From contig NZ_CP023699.1 in the NCBI RefSeq assembly GCF_008704495.1, forward strand, positions 5,146,001-5,210,000: a stretch of 64,000 bases of DNA, read 5' to 3'. Shown in pieces: positions 42,053-51,393 of this stretch; position 1 is the first letter of the stretch; each line of letters starts with the position of its first letter. A model generated the notes under the pieces. It was not told the origin of the DNA, did no database searches, and saw only the letters and a program-made list of their open reading frames with translations. Origin of the DNA: Streptomyces kanamyceticus (lineage in GTDB: Bacteria; Actinomycetota; Actinomycetes; Streptomycetales; Streptomycetaceae). Made by a program: the position numbers and the translations under genes.

Positions 42053-43587
42053 GACGCCTCGTGGGCGCGCGGCGGCGCGGCCCGCGCACCCTGCGCACCC
42101 GGCTCGTGCTGTCCGCCGTCGCGCTGATCGCCGTCGTGTGCGCGGTGATCGGGACCGTCACCACCATCGCGCTCAAGTCGCATCTGTACGAGCAGCTGGA
42201 CAGCGCGCTCGGCGGCATCGCCAAGCGCGCGGCGGGGCCCGCGGGTCCGGACGGGCGGCGCGATCCGCTGGAGTTCGTGTCCCGGGGCCCGCAGGAACTC
42301 GGCACCATCGGCGCCGAGGTGCACGAAGGATCCGTCGGGCGCGCCCTCGTCAGCACCGAGCCCGACAGCGGCAGCGGGAGCCCGCTGCCGGACGCCACGG
42401 AGCTGGACGACGACCAGGTCGCCGCGCTCGCCACCGTGCCCAGGGACGGCGACCCGCACAACGTCGACATCCCGGGGCTCGGCGAGTACCGCGTGACGTA
42501 CACGCCCGGCCTCACCGGCGACTTCCTCGTCGGCGTCCCGACCACCAAGGTCCAGAACACCCTCAACACCCTGATCGTCGTCGAGGTCAGCGTCACCGCG
42601 GCAGGTCTCGTCGCCGCGTCGCTCGCCGGTGCCGCCATGGTCGGTGTCGCGCTGCGCCCGCTGCGCAGGATCGCCACCACCGCGACCCGGGTCTCCGAAC
42701 TCCCGCTGCACAGCGGCGAGGTGGCCCTCCACGAGCGCGCCCCCGACGCCGATCCGTGCACCGAGGTCGGGCAGGTGGGCGCCGCGCTCAACCGCATGCT
42801 CGACCACGTCCACTCGGCACTCGACGCGCGCCAGCGCAGCGAGACACGGGTACGGCAATTCGTCGCGGACGCCAGCCACGAGCTGCGCACGCCGCTCGCC
42901 TCGATCCGCGGCTACGCCGAACTGACGCGCAGGGGAAGGGAGTCCACGGGGCCCGACACGCGGCACGCGCTCGGCAGGATCGAGTCCGAGGCCGAGCGGA
43001 TGACCGGGCTCGTCGAGGACCTGCTGCTGCTCGCGCGGCTCGACGCGGAACAGCCGCTCTCGTACGAGAGCGGTGATCTCGCCCCGCTCGTCGTCGACGC
43101 GGTCAGCGACGCGCGCGCCGCGGGCCCCGACCACCACTGGCGCCTCGAACTGCCCGACGAACCGGCCCTGGTGCGCGCCGACACCGCCCGTCTGCACCAG
43201 ATCGTCGTGAACCTCCTCGCCAACGCCCGCACCCACACCCCGCCAGGTACGACGGTCACGGCCCGGGTACGGCGCGAGGACCCCCGCGTACGCCAGGACC
43301 CCCGCGTACGCCTGGAAGTCCAGGACGACGGCCCCGGCATCCCGCGGGACCTGCTGCCCGCGGTCTTCGAACGCTTCGCACGCGGCGACGCGTCCCGCTC
43401 GCGCCACGCGGGCTCCACGGGGCTCGGCCTCGCCCTCGTACGCGCCATCGTGACGGCGCACGACGGCACGGTGACCGTCGAGAGCGCGCCGGGCCGCACG
43501 GTGTTCACCGTCCTGCTCCCGGCCGTCCGGAGCGCCGGGCCCGACCACCTCTCACAGGCGGACCACAGGCTCACCACACAGCCCTGA
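42049..43587 (+). CDS. OmpR-type sensor histidine kinase
   Basis: 512 residues, GTG overlapping the regulator's stop (GTGA). TM1 (about 22-44), an extracellular sensor region (45-160), TM2 (about 175-200), HAMP (200-260), HisKA with phospho-His277 in ASHELRTPLAS, and a HATPase domain (VNLLANARTHT, DDGPGIP, GLGLALVRAIV). The sensor region has no recognised fold. Together with the 41303 product it likely controls the downstream glycosyltransferases, 26 bp away. Confidence 0.92.
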   Translation: MRRLVGARRRGPRTLRTRLVLSAVALIAVVCAVIGTVTTIALKSHLYEQLDSALGGIAKRAAGPAGPDGRRDPLEFVSRGPQELGTIGAEVHEGSVGRALVSTEPDSGSGSPLPDATELDDDQVAALATVPRDGDPHNVDIPGLGEYRVTYTPGLTGDFLVGVPTTKVQNTLNTLIVVEVSVTAAGLVAASLAGAAMVGVALRPLRRIATTATRVSELPLHSGEVALHERAPDADPCTEVGQVGAALNRMLDHVHSALDARQRSETRVRQFVADASHELRTPLASIRGYAELTRRGRESTGPDTRHALGRIESEAERMTGLVEDLLLLARLDAEQPLSYESGDLAPLVVDAVSDARAAGPDHHWRLELPDEPALVRADTARLHQIVVNLLANARTHTPPGTTVTARVRREDPRVRQDPRVRLEVQDDGPGIPRDLLPAVFERFARGDASRSRHAGSTGLGLALVRAIVTAHDGTVTVESAPGRTVFTVLLPAVRSAGPDHLSQADHRLTTQP

Positions 43588-43613
43588 CAGCCCGCTTGGC
43601 GAGTGTCGCTCCC

Positions 43614-44918
43614 ATGCGAACCGACACTTCCCCGGGCGTCCTGCCGTCGCGGGAACACCTCCCCGCCGCATGGCGCGAAGTGCCCGTCCTGGACGTCGTG
43701 ATCCCGGTCTACAACGAGGAGAAGGACCTGCGGCCGTGCGTCCTGCGGCTGCGCGACCACCTCTCACGCACCTTCCCCTACCCCTTCCGCGTCACGGTCG
43801 CCGACAACGCGTCCACGGACCGCACCCCGCACATCGCCGCCGAACTGGCCGCCTCCGTACGGGAAGTACGGCACGTCAGGCTCGACCAGAAGGGCCGGGG
43901 CAGGGCGCTTCGCGCCGTCTGGTCCGCGTCCGACGCGCCGGTCCTCGCCTACATGGACGTCGACCTCTCCACCGACCTCAACGCGCTGCTCCCGCTGGTC
44001 GCCCCGCTGATCTCGGGCCACTCCGACCTGGCGATCGGCTCACGCCTCGCACGCAGCTCGCGGGTGGTGCGCGGACCCAAGCGCGAGCTGATCTCCCGCG
44101 CGTACAACCTCATCCTGCGCGGCTCCCTGCACGCCCGCTTCTCCGACGCCCAGTGCGGCTTCAAGGCGATCAGGGGCGATGTGGCCCGGGTCCTGCTGCC
44201 GCTGGTCGAGGACACCGGCTGGTTCTTCGACACGGAGCTCCTCGTCCTCGCCGAGCGCGCCGGGCTGCGCATCCACGAGGTCCCTGTCGACTGGGTCGAC
44301 GACCCCGAATCCACCGTCCATCTGGTGCGGACGGCCACCGACGACCTCAAGGGCGTCTGGCGGGTGGGCCGCGCGCTCGCGGTCGGCGCGCTGCCCCTCG
44401 ACCGCCTGGCCCGCCCCTTCGGTGACGACCCGCGCGACAGGGAGCTGACCGGCGTCCCCGGCGGCCTGGCCCGCCAGCTCGTCGGCTTCTGCGTGGTCGG
44501 CGCCCTCTCCACCCTGTTCTACCTGCTCCTCTACAGCGGATTCCGTACGTTCACGGGCTCCCAGGCGGCCAACGCGCTCGCCCTCTTGGTCTCCGCCGTC
44601 GCCAACACCGCGGCCAACCGGAGACTCACCTTCGGGGTACGCGGCCGCGACCGCGCGATGCGCCACCAGGCGCAGGGCCTGGTGGTCTTCGGCATCGGCC
44701 TCGCCCTCACCAGCGGCTCGCTCGCCGCGCTCGACGCCGCGTCCGGATCCCCCGCGCACTCCACCGAACTCGCGGTCCTGATCGCGGCGAACCTCGCGGC
44801 GACGGTCCTGCGGTTCCTGCTCCTGCGCGCCTGGGTGTTCCCCGACCGCGCCGCGGTGACAGCGACGCCTTCGTACGACATGACGCCCCACACACCCGAT
44901 CCGAGGAACGCCCGATGA
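43614..44918 (+). CDS. GT2 glycosyltransferase fused to GtrA membrane domain
   Basis: 434 residues. Residues 25-270 are a GT2 domain of the dolichyl-phosphate sugar synthase type: DVVIPVYNEEKDLRPCV, YMDVDLSTD with the metal-binding DxD, and GFKAIRGDV. Residues 290-420 form a four-helix GtrA domain (LVGFCVVGALSTLFYLLLYS, LLLRAWVFPD). It should make an undecaprenyl-phosphate-linked sugar and help flip it outward. The next gene, a GT39 transferase, overlaps by 4 bp and would use that donor, as in the ykcC-ykcB pair of Bacillus. Confidence 0.87.
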   Translation: MRTDTSPGVLPSREHLPAAWREVPVLDVVIPVYNEEKDLRPCVLRLRDHLSRTFPYPFRVTVADNASTDRTPHIAAELAASVREVRHVRLDQKGRGRALRAVWSASDAPVLAYMDVDLSTDLNALLPLVAPLISGHSDLAIGSRLARSSRVVRGPKRELISRAYNLILRGSLHARFSDAQCGFKAIRGDVARVLLPLVEDTGWFFDTELLVLAERAGLRIHEVPVDWVDDPESTVHLVRTATDDLKGVWRVGRALAVGALPLDRLARPFGDDPRDRELTGVPGGLARQLVGFCVVGALSTLFYLLLYSGFRTFTGSQAANALALLVSAVANTAANRRLTFGVRGRDRAMRHQAQGLVVFGIGLALTSGSLAALDAASGSPAHSTELAVLIAANLAATVLRFLLLRAWVFPDRAAVTATPSYDMTPHTPDPRNAR

Positions 44919-47026
44919 CGACGACTCCCGCCGCGCCGGCGGCACTTCACGACACGCGGGCGGAGGGGGCCCGCGGCCGCGCGGCGGCGCCGCTCGCCCG
45001 GCTGTGGCGCGGCCGCGCCGACGACCCGCGCTGGGCGCGCCCCGCCCTGCTCGGCCTGCTGCTCGCCACCGCGGTCCTCTACCTCTGGAACCTCAGCGCG
45101 TCCGGCTACGCCAACTCCTTCTACTCGGCCGCCGTCCAGGCGGGCAGCCGGAGCTGGCAGGCCCTCTTCTTCGGCTCGCTCGACGCGGGCAACGCGATCA
45201 CCGTCGACAAGCCCCCGGCCGCGCTCTGGCCGATGGCCCTCTCCGTACGCCTCTTCGGGCTCAACTCCTGGGCGATCCTCGTCCCCCAGGTCGTCATGGG
45301 CGTGGCGACGGTCGGCGTGCTGTACGCCGCCGTACGACGCCGCTTCAGCCCGGCGGCGGGGCTGATCGCGGGCGCGGTGCTCGCGCTGACGCCGGTCGCC
45401 GCGCTGATGTTCCGCTTCAACAACCCAGACGCGCTGCTCGCGCTCCTGATGACCGTCACGGTCTACTGCGTCCTGCGCGCCCTGGAACACGGCCGCACCA
45501 AGTGGCTGGTGTGGGCGGGCGTCGCGGTCGGCTTCGCCTTCCTCACCAAGACGCTCCAGGCGTTCCTGATCCTGCCGCCGCTCGCGGTCCTGTACGCAGT
45601 GTGCGCGCCGGTACGGCTGCGCAAGCGCCTCGGTCAACTCGCCCTGTCGGTGGGCGCGATGGTGGTCGCGGGCGGCTGGTGGGTGGCGATCGTCGAACTG
45701 TGGCCCGCGTCCTCGCGCCCGTACATCGGCGGCTCGCAGAACAACTCGTTCCTGGAGCTGACCTTCGGCTACAACGGCCTCGGCCGCATCAACGGCGAGG
45801 AGACCGGCAGCGTGGGCGGCGGGGGCGGCCCTGGTGGTGGCGGTCCCGGCGGTGGCGGTGGCGGTCAGTGGGGTGAGACGGGCCTCGGCCGGATGTTCGA
45901 CTCCGAGGTCGGCGGCCAGATCTCCTGGCTGCTCCCCGCGGCGCTGATCCTCCTCGTGGCGGGCCTCGCGCTCACCCGGCGGGCCCGCAGGACGGACACG
46001 GCGCGGGCGGCGTTCGTCGCCTGGGGGAGCGCGCTCCTGATGACCGTCGGGGTCTTCAGCTTCATGGCGGGGATCTTCCACCAGTACTACACGGTGGCCC
46101 TGGCCCCCTACCTCGCGGCGCTCGTCGGCATGGGCGCCACGGTCCTGTGGGAGGAGCGGGCCAAGTGGTGGGCGTGCGGGGTGCTCGGCGCGACCGTCGC
46201 GGGCACCTCGGTCTGGGCGTACGTCCTGCTGGGCCGCACGCCGGACCACCTCCCTTGGCTGCGCACGACCGTGCTGGTCGCGGGACTCGCGGCGGCCGTG
46301 GGCCTGCTGTTCGCGGGCCGCGCGGGCCGTCACCTCGCCCTGGCGGCGGCGGGCCTCGGCCTCGCGGCGTCCGTGGCGGGCCCGGTGGCGTACACCTTGT
46401 CGACGGTGGACAGCGCGCACACGGGCTCGATCGTGACGGCGGGGCCCGCGTCGGCGGGGCGGATGGGCGGACCCGGGGGTGGCGGAATGCGCCAGCCGCC
46501 GGGCGGCTTTCCCGGCGGACCGGGCAACGGACCGGGCAACGGACCGGGGACCGGGCCCGGAAGGGCGAACGGAACCGGAACCGGACCCACCACCGGCATG
46601 CCCCCCGGCCAGGGCGGCGCCACCCGCGAGGGCGGCGAGGGCGGCGGCATGCGTGGCGGCATGGGCGGCCTGCTCGACGGCGCGCAGGTCTCCGCCAAGG
46701 CGAAGAAACTCCTGGAGACGGACGCGGCGGACTACACCTGGGCGGCCGCGGCCATCGGCTCGCAGAACGCGGCGAGCTACCAACTGGCCACCGGCGACCC
46801 GGTGATGGCGATCGGCGGCTTCAACGGCAGCGACCCGTCGCCGACGCTCGCGCGGTTCAAGCGGTACGTGGCGGACGGCGAGATCCACTACTTCATCGCG
46901 GGCGGGACGGGCGGCATGGGCGGCGCGGGCGGGTCCTCCAAGATCACGTCCTGGGTCGAGGACACCTTCGAGAAGGTGACGGTCGGCAGCGCCACGTTCT
47001 ACGACCTGACGAGCCCCAAGGCGTAG
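44915..47026 (+). CDS. GT39/ArnT-like membrane glycosyltransferase
   Basis: 703 residues. The N-terminal 530 residues hold about 12 membrane helices with the PMT_2 pattern: GSLDAGNAITVDKPPAALWP (the first periplasmic loop, with its Asp and Lys), then FRFNNPDALLALLMT. A Gly-rich extracellular loop occurs at 300-325, and a long Gly/Pro/Asn linker near 515-580 precedes a soluble C-terminal domain (590-703) as in B. subtilis YkcB. It should move a sugar from a polyprenyl-phosphate carrier to an unknown wall or lipid acceptor. Overlaps the GT2/GtrA gene by 4 bp. Confidence 0.87.
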   Translation: MTTTPAAPAALHDTRAEGARGRAAAPLARLWRGRADDPRWARPALLGLLLATAVLYLWNLSASGYANSFYSAAVQAGSRSWQALFFGSLDAGNAITVDKPPAALWPMALSVRLFGLNSWAILVPQVVMGVATVGVLYAAVRRRFSPAAGLIAGAVLALTPVAALMFRFNNPDALLALLMTVTVYCVLRALEHGRTKWLVWAGVAVGFAFLTKTLQAFLILPPLAVLYAVCAPVRLRKRLGQLALSVGAMVVAGGWWVAIVELWPASSRPYIGGSQNNSFLELTFGYNGLGRINGEETGSVGGGGGPGGGGPGGGGGGQWGETGLGRMFDSEVGGQISWLLPAALILLVAGLALTRRARRTDTARAAFVAWGSALLMTVGVFSFMAGIFHQYYTVALAPYLAALVGMGATVLWEERAKWWACGVLGATVAGTSVWAYVLLGRTPDHLPWLRTTVLVAGLAAAVGLLFAGRAGRHLALAAAGLGLAASVAGPVAYTLSTVDSAHTGSIVTAGPASAGRMGGPGGGGMRQPPGGFPGGPGNGPGNGPGTGPGRANGTGTGPTTGMPPGQGGATREGGEGGGMRGGMGGLLDGAQVSAKAKKLLETDAADYTWAAAAIGSQNAASYQLATGDPVMAIGGFNGSDPSPTLARFKRYVADGEIHYFIAGGTGGMGGAGGSSKITSWVEDTFEKVTVGSATFYDLTSPKA

Positions 47027-47053
47027 CGCGGGAGGCCCGCCCGAAAACTGTCT

Positions 47054-47111
47054 TGTACGCCGTATGGGAACTGCTCTACGGTGTACGTCGCACCAGCCTC
47101 GTACACCGTAG
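47054..47111 (+). promoter_or_regulatory. efflux promoter with 12-bp inverted-repeat operator
   Basis: TTGTAC (47054-47059) and TACGGT (47077-47082), 17 bp apart, form a promoter. CTACGGTGTACG (47076-47087) is repeated inverted at 47100-47111, overlapping the -10. The TetR protein from 48742 is the obvious candidate to bind it. Confidence 0.6.
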
Positions 47112-47146
47112 AAGCGGGCGTACCCGCAGTTTGAGAAGGAGCGCGC

Positions 47147-48649
47147 ATGACGGCGCCGACCGCCGAGTCCCCGACCGCCACACAAAGGCACCCGCAGCGC
47201 TGGCTGATCCTCGGCGTCATCTGCCTGGCCCAGCTCACCGTGCTGCTCGACAACACCGTCCTGAGCGTCGCGATCCCCTCCCTCACCCGGGAACTGGACG
47301 CGTCGACGTCGGACATCCAGTGGATGATCAACGCGTACTCGCTCGTGCAGTCCGGCCTGCTGCTCACCGCGGGCAGCTCGGCGGACCGCTGGGGCCGCAA
47401 GAAGATGCTGGCCACCGGCCTCGCCCTGTTCGGCATAGGTTCGCTCTGCGCGGGCCTCGCGCAGTCGTCGGGTCAGCTCATCGCCGCCCGCGCGGGCATG
47501 GGCATCGGCGGCGCGCTGCTGATGACCACGACCCTCGCCGTGGTCGTGCAGATCTTCGACGACACCGAGCGCGTCCGGGCCATCGGCCTCTGGGCGACCA
47601 TCAACTCCCTCGGCTTCGCGGCGGGACCGCTGCTCGGCGGCTTCATGCTCAACCACTTCTGGTGGGGCTCGATCTTCCTGATCAACATCCCGGTGGCGCT
47701 GATCGGCCTGGTCGCGGTCCTCAAGATGGTGCCCGAGTCCAAGAACCCGCAGGGCGACCGCCCCGACCTGATGGGCGCGCTGCTCTCGACCATCGGCATG
47801 GCATCGGTGGTCTACGCGATCATCTCCGGTCCTGAGCACGGCTGGACGTCGGCGCAGGTCCTGGTCGCCGCGGCGGTCGGCGTGCTGGTCCTCGGCGCCT
47901 TCGCGCTCTGGGAGCTGCGCGTCCCGTACCCGATGCTCGACATGCACTTCTTCCGCAACCAGCGGTTCATCGGCGCGGTGGCGGGCACGATCCTGGTCGC
48001 CTTCGGCCTGGCGGGTTCGCTCTTCCTGCTGACCCAGCACCTCCAGTTCGTGCTCGGATACGGGCCGTTGGAGGCGGGCCTGCGCACGGCGCCGCTCGCG
48101 GTGACCATCGTGGCGCTCAACCTCGCGGGCATCGGCGCGAAGGTGCACGCGAAGCTGGGCACGCCCCCGACGATCCTGGCGGGCATGAGCCTGTCCGCGG
48201 CGGGCCTCGCGGTGATCGCGCTGTTCGGCGGGGACGACTACACCGGCATGCTGGTGGGTCTCGTCATCATGGGCGCGGGCATCGCCCTCGCCATGCCCGC
48301 CATGGCCAACGCGATCATGAGCGCCATACCGCCGGAGAAGGCGGGCGTGGGCGCCGGAATCAACGGCACGCTCGCGGAGTTCGGCAACGGCCTGGGCGTC
48401 GCCGTCCTCGGCGCGGTCCTCAACTCCCGCTTCGCGTCGCTCGTCACGGTCTCCGCGGTGTCGTTCCCCGCGGCCATGGCGGCGGCGAAGACGACGGGGG
48501 AGCGGGAGGAGATCGCCGACGCGTTCGCCTCGGGCCTGGAGACGAGCCAGCTGGTCGGCGCGGTGGCGGTGTTCCTCGGAGGTGTCCTCGCGGCGGCGTT
48601 GCTGCGGCGGGCGGAGCGGGCAGGATCTGTGCGGGAGAACGCGGCATAG
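47147..48649 (+). CDS. DHA2-family 14-TM drug efflux transporter
   Basis: 500 residues, ATG with AAGGAG upstream. Major facilitator of the EmrB/QacA type: motif D1 at VLLDNTVLSVAIPSL, motif A at SSADRWGRKKML, motif C around GFAAGPLLGGFMLNHFWWGS and about 14 hydrophobic helices. It should export drugs or hydrophobic metabolites using proton motive force. It carries its own promoter/operator (47054-47111) and is followed 92 bp later by a TetR gene. Confidence 0.9.
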   Translation: MTAPTAESPTATQRHPQRWLILGVICLAQLTVLLDNTVLSVAIPSLTRELDASTSDIQWMINAYSLVQSGLLLTAGSSADRWGRKKMLATGLALFGIGSLCAGLAQSSGQLIAARAGMGIGGALLMTTTLAVVVQIFDDTERVRAIGLWATINSLGFAAGPLLGGFMLNHFWWGSIFLINIPVALIGLVAVLKMVPESKNPQGDRPDLMGALLSTIGMASVVYAIISGPEHGWTSAQVLVAAAVGVLVLGAFALWELRVPYPMLDMHFFRNQRFIGAVAGTILVAFGLAGSLFLLTQHLQFVLGYGPLEAGLRTAPLAVTIVALNLAGIGAKVHAKLGTPPTILAGMSLSAAGLAVIALFGGDDYTGMLVGLVIMGAGIALAMPAMANAIMSAIPPEKAGVGAGINGTLAEFGNGLGVAVLGAVLNSRFASLVTVSAVSFPAAMAAAKTTGEREEIADAFASGLETSQLVGAVAVFLGGVLAAALLRRAERAGSVRENAA

Positions 48650-48741
48650 CATCGGAGGCGGGCGGAGGAGTGCGTTCCAGATAGCTCTCGGCCGCCCGCC
48701 CCGAACCGCTCACCCACCGAGGACTACGAGGAAGGCGCGCC

Positions 48742-49554
48742 ATGGCGAAGACGGCGGCCGCGCGCACGCAGCGGCAGGCGCGGACGAGTGTCTGGCTGCA
48801 GGAGAAGACACCACGCGGCCGCGGCCGCAAAGGTGACCATCCGAGCGGTCTCGACAGGGACCGGATCACCGAGGCCACGATCCGCCTCCTGGACGCGGAG
48901 GGCCTCGCCAAGTTCTCCATGCGCAGGCTCGCCGGGGAGCTCGACGTCACGGCGATGTCCGTCTACTGGTACGTCGACACCAAGGACGACCTGCTCGAAC
49001 TCGCCCTCGACGCGGCCTGCGGCGAGATGGTCCTGCCGGACACGGACACGGACACGGACACGGACGCGGACGCGGCGCCGCCCGGGGGCTGGCGGGAACA
49101 ACTGCGCGAGCTCGCGGACCAGTACAGGGCGCTCCTGATCCGGCATCCGTGGGTGTCGCCGCTGGTCGGCAAGTACCTCAACGTGGGCCCGAAGTGGCTG
49201 GAGTTCGCGCTCGCGGTGCAGCGGGCGGTACAGAACACGGGTCTTTCGGCGGATCGCCAGAACGGGGCGATCGCGGCGGTCTTCCAGTTCGTCTACGGCT
49301 TCGGAACCATGGAGGGCCTGGTCACCGCGCGGAGCCGGGCGGCGGGGATGACGCAGGACGAGTACTACCGGGAGGCGGTCGACGCCGTCCGGGAGGGACT
49401 CAGGTCGCACGAGCTGATGCAGAGCGCGGACCGGCTGCTGGAGGCGCGGGGCGGGGCGACCGTGGCGGAGATGTGGGACCGTGACTTCACCACGGCGCTG
49501 GATCTTTTGATGGCTGGCATTGAGGCGCTCCTCGGCGCGGAATCCTCCCTGTAG
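48742..49554 (+). CDS. TetR family regulator with TetR_C_1 domain
   Basis: 270 residues. The HTH is preceded by a long basic arm: ITEATIRLLDAEGLAKFSMR, RLAGELDVTAMSVYWYVDTK. The C-terminal domain (HPWVSPLVGKYLNVGPKWLE, FQFVYGFGTMEGLVTARSRA) is of the TetR_C_1 class typical of drug-responsive repressors. A hexanucleotide repeat encodes DTDTDTDTD near 100-108 in a loop. It probably represses the efflux gene upstream through the inverted repeat at 47076-47111. Confidence 0.9.
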   Translation: MAKTAAARTQRQARTSVWLQEKTPRGRGRKGDHPSGLDRDRITEATIRLLDAEGLAKFSMRRLAGELDVTAMSVYWYVDTKDDLLELALDAACGEMVLPDTDTDTDTDADAAPPGGWREQLRELADQYRALLIRHPWVSPLVGKYLNVGPKWLEFALAVQRAVQNTGLSADRQNGAIAAVFQFVYGFGTMEGLVTARSRAAGMTQDEYYREAVDAVREGLRSHELMQSADRLLEARGGATVAEMWDRDFTTALDLLMAGIEALLGAESSL

Positions 49555-49593
49555 GAGCAACCCGCCTTGGCTTCGGCTGTGGGGCGGGGCCGC

Positions 49594-49684
49594 GGCGGTA
49601 TGTCCGTCCTCGCCGTCCCAGAGCCTTGCCACACTTCGGGCACCTCGGTACGTGGCCCCCAGTGCTCCGGGCGGACATACCGCC
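49594..49684. repeat. 13-bp inverted repeat in a 333-bp gene-free gap
   Basis: GGCGGTATGTCCG (49594-49606) is repeated inverted at 49672-49684. The gap 49555-49887 has no convincing gene; on the minus strand a fragment reads RCPKCGKAL, zinc-ribbon-like, perhaps a gene remnant. Confidence 0.45.
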
Positions 49685-49768
49685 ACGTCCCCTCAGGCCG
49701 GGATGGCGACTGCGGGCCGGTGGGGGTCCGCCGCTGTGGGCAGATGTTCCGCAGGGCGAGTGGGGTCT

Positions 49769-49799
49769 CCCCTGCTCGAGCGAAGCCGAGAGCTTGGGG
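49769..49799. repeat. imperfect hairpin resembling a dispersed Streptomyces repeat
   Basis: CCCC and GCTC pair with GAGC and GGGG around a loop (TGCTCGAGCGAAGCCGAGAG). I remember this motif recurring between genes in many Streptomyces genomes; that is memory, not a search. Confidence 0.4.
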
Positions 49800-49887
49800 A
49801 AGGGTGGGCACAGCCCCCGTCGCCGAGGGGCGGAGCGGGGGCACAAGCACGGTGCGGGTGGAGGAAGGCACCGGCGCCGAGGGGACG

Positions 49888-50343
49888 TTACTTCGCCGGA
49901 AAGCCCCCCGTGGCCACCGGCCCCCACCGCTCCGGTGTCACCCGGATGATCGACTTTCCCTGTGACAGCATCGCCGCCCGGTACTCGGCCCAGTCAGGAT
50001 GCTCCCCGGAGATGTTCCGGAAGTACTCCACCAGCGGCTCCACGGACTCCGGAGCATCGAGCACCTCCGCCGTACCGTCGATCTGAACCCACGGCCCGTT
50101 CCACTCGTCACTCAGCACCAGCACACTGACCCGAGAATTCCGCTTGGCGTTCCGCGTCTTGGCCCGCTCCGGGTACGTGGAGATCACGATGCGTCCCGAG
50201 TCGTCGACCCCGCAGGTCAGGGGCGAACCCTGCGGCGCCCCGTCGGCCCGTGCGGTCAACAGGACCGCACGGTGCCGAGGCCGGACGAAGTCCAGCAACT
50301 CATCAAGGGTGACAGAGGTGTTGGTAGCGATGTTGGGTGCCAT
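49888..50343 (-). CDS. PPOX-class F420-dependent oxidoreductase
   Basis: 151 residues, split-barrel flavin/F420-binding fold. LLDFVRPRHRAVLLTARADG and GSPLTCGVDDSGRIVISTYP open the barrel; RNAKRNSRVSVLVL and WVQIDGTAEVLD complete it, matching the PPOX F420 family (TIGR03618 type). Such enzymes reduce diverse substrates with F420H2, which streptomycetes make. The substrate is unknown. ATG 50343; single gene 34 bp downstream of the YceI gene on the same strand, so possibly cotranscribed. Confidence 0.85.
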   Translation of the reverse strand: MAPNIATNTSVTLDELLDFVRPRHRAVLLTARADGAPQGSPLTCGVDDSGRIVISTYPERAKTRNAKRNSRVSVLVLSDEWNGPWVQIDGTAEVLDAPESVEPLVEYFRNISGEHPDWAEYRAAMLSQGKSIIRVTPERWGPVATGGFPAK

Positions 50344-50376
50344 GCGAGCACCCTAACGACGGGGCCGACCCGATCC

Positions 50377-51195
50377 TCAGACCTGGGGCAACGCGTCCCC
50401 CTGCACGGCCTGAATGTCCAGCTCCACCTTCAGCGTCGTGCCGATCGCCGAGATCCCCGCCTGCACCACCTGGTTGTAGTTCATCGCGAAGTCCTCCCGG
50501 CGCAGCTCGGCCGTCGCCCGGAACGCCGCTCGCGTCCCGCCCCAGGGATCCGCCCCGGTCCCCAGGTAGCTCAGCTCCAGGTCCACCGGGCGTACGACCC
50601 CGTGCATCCCCAGCTCCCCGTGCACCGTCCACCGGTCCGTCCCCGAGGGGGTGAGCCCGCTGGAGCGGTAGGTGATCTCCGGGTACTGGTCGACGTCCAG
50701 GAAGTCGGGGGACTTCAGGTGCCCGTCCCGCATCCCGTTGCCCGTGTCGATCGAGGCCGATCGGATGACCGCCTCGACCCGTGACTTCTCGACGTCCTCG
50801 GCGATCTCGACCCGCCCGCCGAACTCCGTGAACCGCCCGTGCACGCTGGTGATCCCGAGGTGCTGCGCGACGGCGCCCACCGTGGAGTGCGCGGGGTCGA
50901 CGGTCCACGGCCCGGGCGGCGGCAGCTCCGTGCCGCCCTGCCGGGCGAGGACGACGTTGCCGACCTCGGCGCGGCCGCTCGCGGTGACGAGCGCGGTCGA
51001 GGCGACCGGGGCGTAGCCGACGGCGGTGACGATCACCGTGTACGGCCCGGACGGGAGCACCGTGGCGTCTCGTACGGCGCCCTCGTCGTCCGCGTCCACG
51101 CGCAGCACCTGCGTCCCCGTCATGTCCGTCACCGTGACGACGGCGTGCGGCACGGCCCAGCCGTCACGCGTGCGGATCCGAGCGTTCAGTCCCAT
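50377..51195 (-). CDS. YceI-like protein with N-terminal carboxypeptidase-regulatory domain
   Basis: 272 residues. Residues 1-90 are a carboxypeptidase-regulatory-like beta-sandwich (RDGWAVPHAVVTVTDMTGTQ, LPSGPYTVIVTAVGYAPVAS). Residues 95-268 are a YceI lipocalin-like barrel: WTVDPAHSTVGAVAQHLGIT, VEAVIRSASIDTGNGMRDGH, FLDVDQYPEITYRSS. YceI proteins bind isoprenoid or other lipids. No signal peptide is seen. The same N-terminal module occurs three times in the efflux pump encoded upstream, which suggests a functional link. Confidence 0.85.
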   Translation of the reverse strand: MGLNARIRTRDGWAVPHAVVTVTDMTGTQVLRVDADDEGAVRDATVLPSGPYTVIVTAVGYAPVASTALVTASGRAEVGNVVLARQGGTELPPPGPWTVDPAHSTVGAVAQHLGITSVHGRFTEFGGRVEIAEDVEKSRVEAVIRSASIDTGNGMRDGHLKSPDFLDVDQYPEITYRSSGLTPSGTDRWTVHGELGMHGVVRPVDLELSYLGTGADPWGGTRAAFRATAELRREDFAMNYNQVVQAGISAIGTTLKVELDIQAVQGDALPQV

Positions 51196-51393
51196 CCCGT
51201 TTACTCCTTGCCCATACCAAGCTCAAAAGAACGGGGCCACAGAACCGCGACCCCAGAAAGCGCAAAAAGAACGACCCCCGGCGGCGATGACCGGCTGTCC
51301 CCTGCCGTGAACGCCACCGCCGGCCCGGGGGCCCCTCCGCAACCGGCCCGTGGCCACGCCTCCGCTCGGGGCGCGGCCACGGGCCGGGGTCGG

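Noticed and set aside
44531..48652. 1373-residue minus-strand open frame
   Set aside because: Antisense to the two glycosyltransferases and the efflux gene; Arg/His/Glu low complexity typical of high-GC shadow frames.
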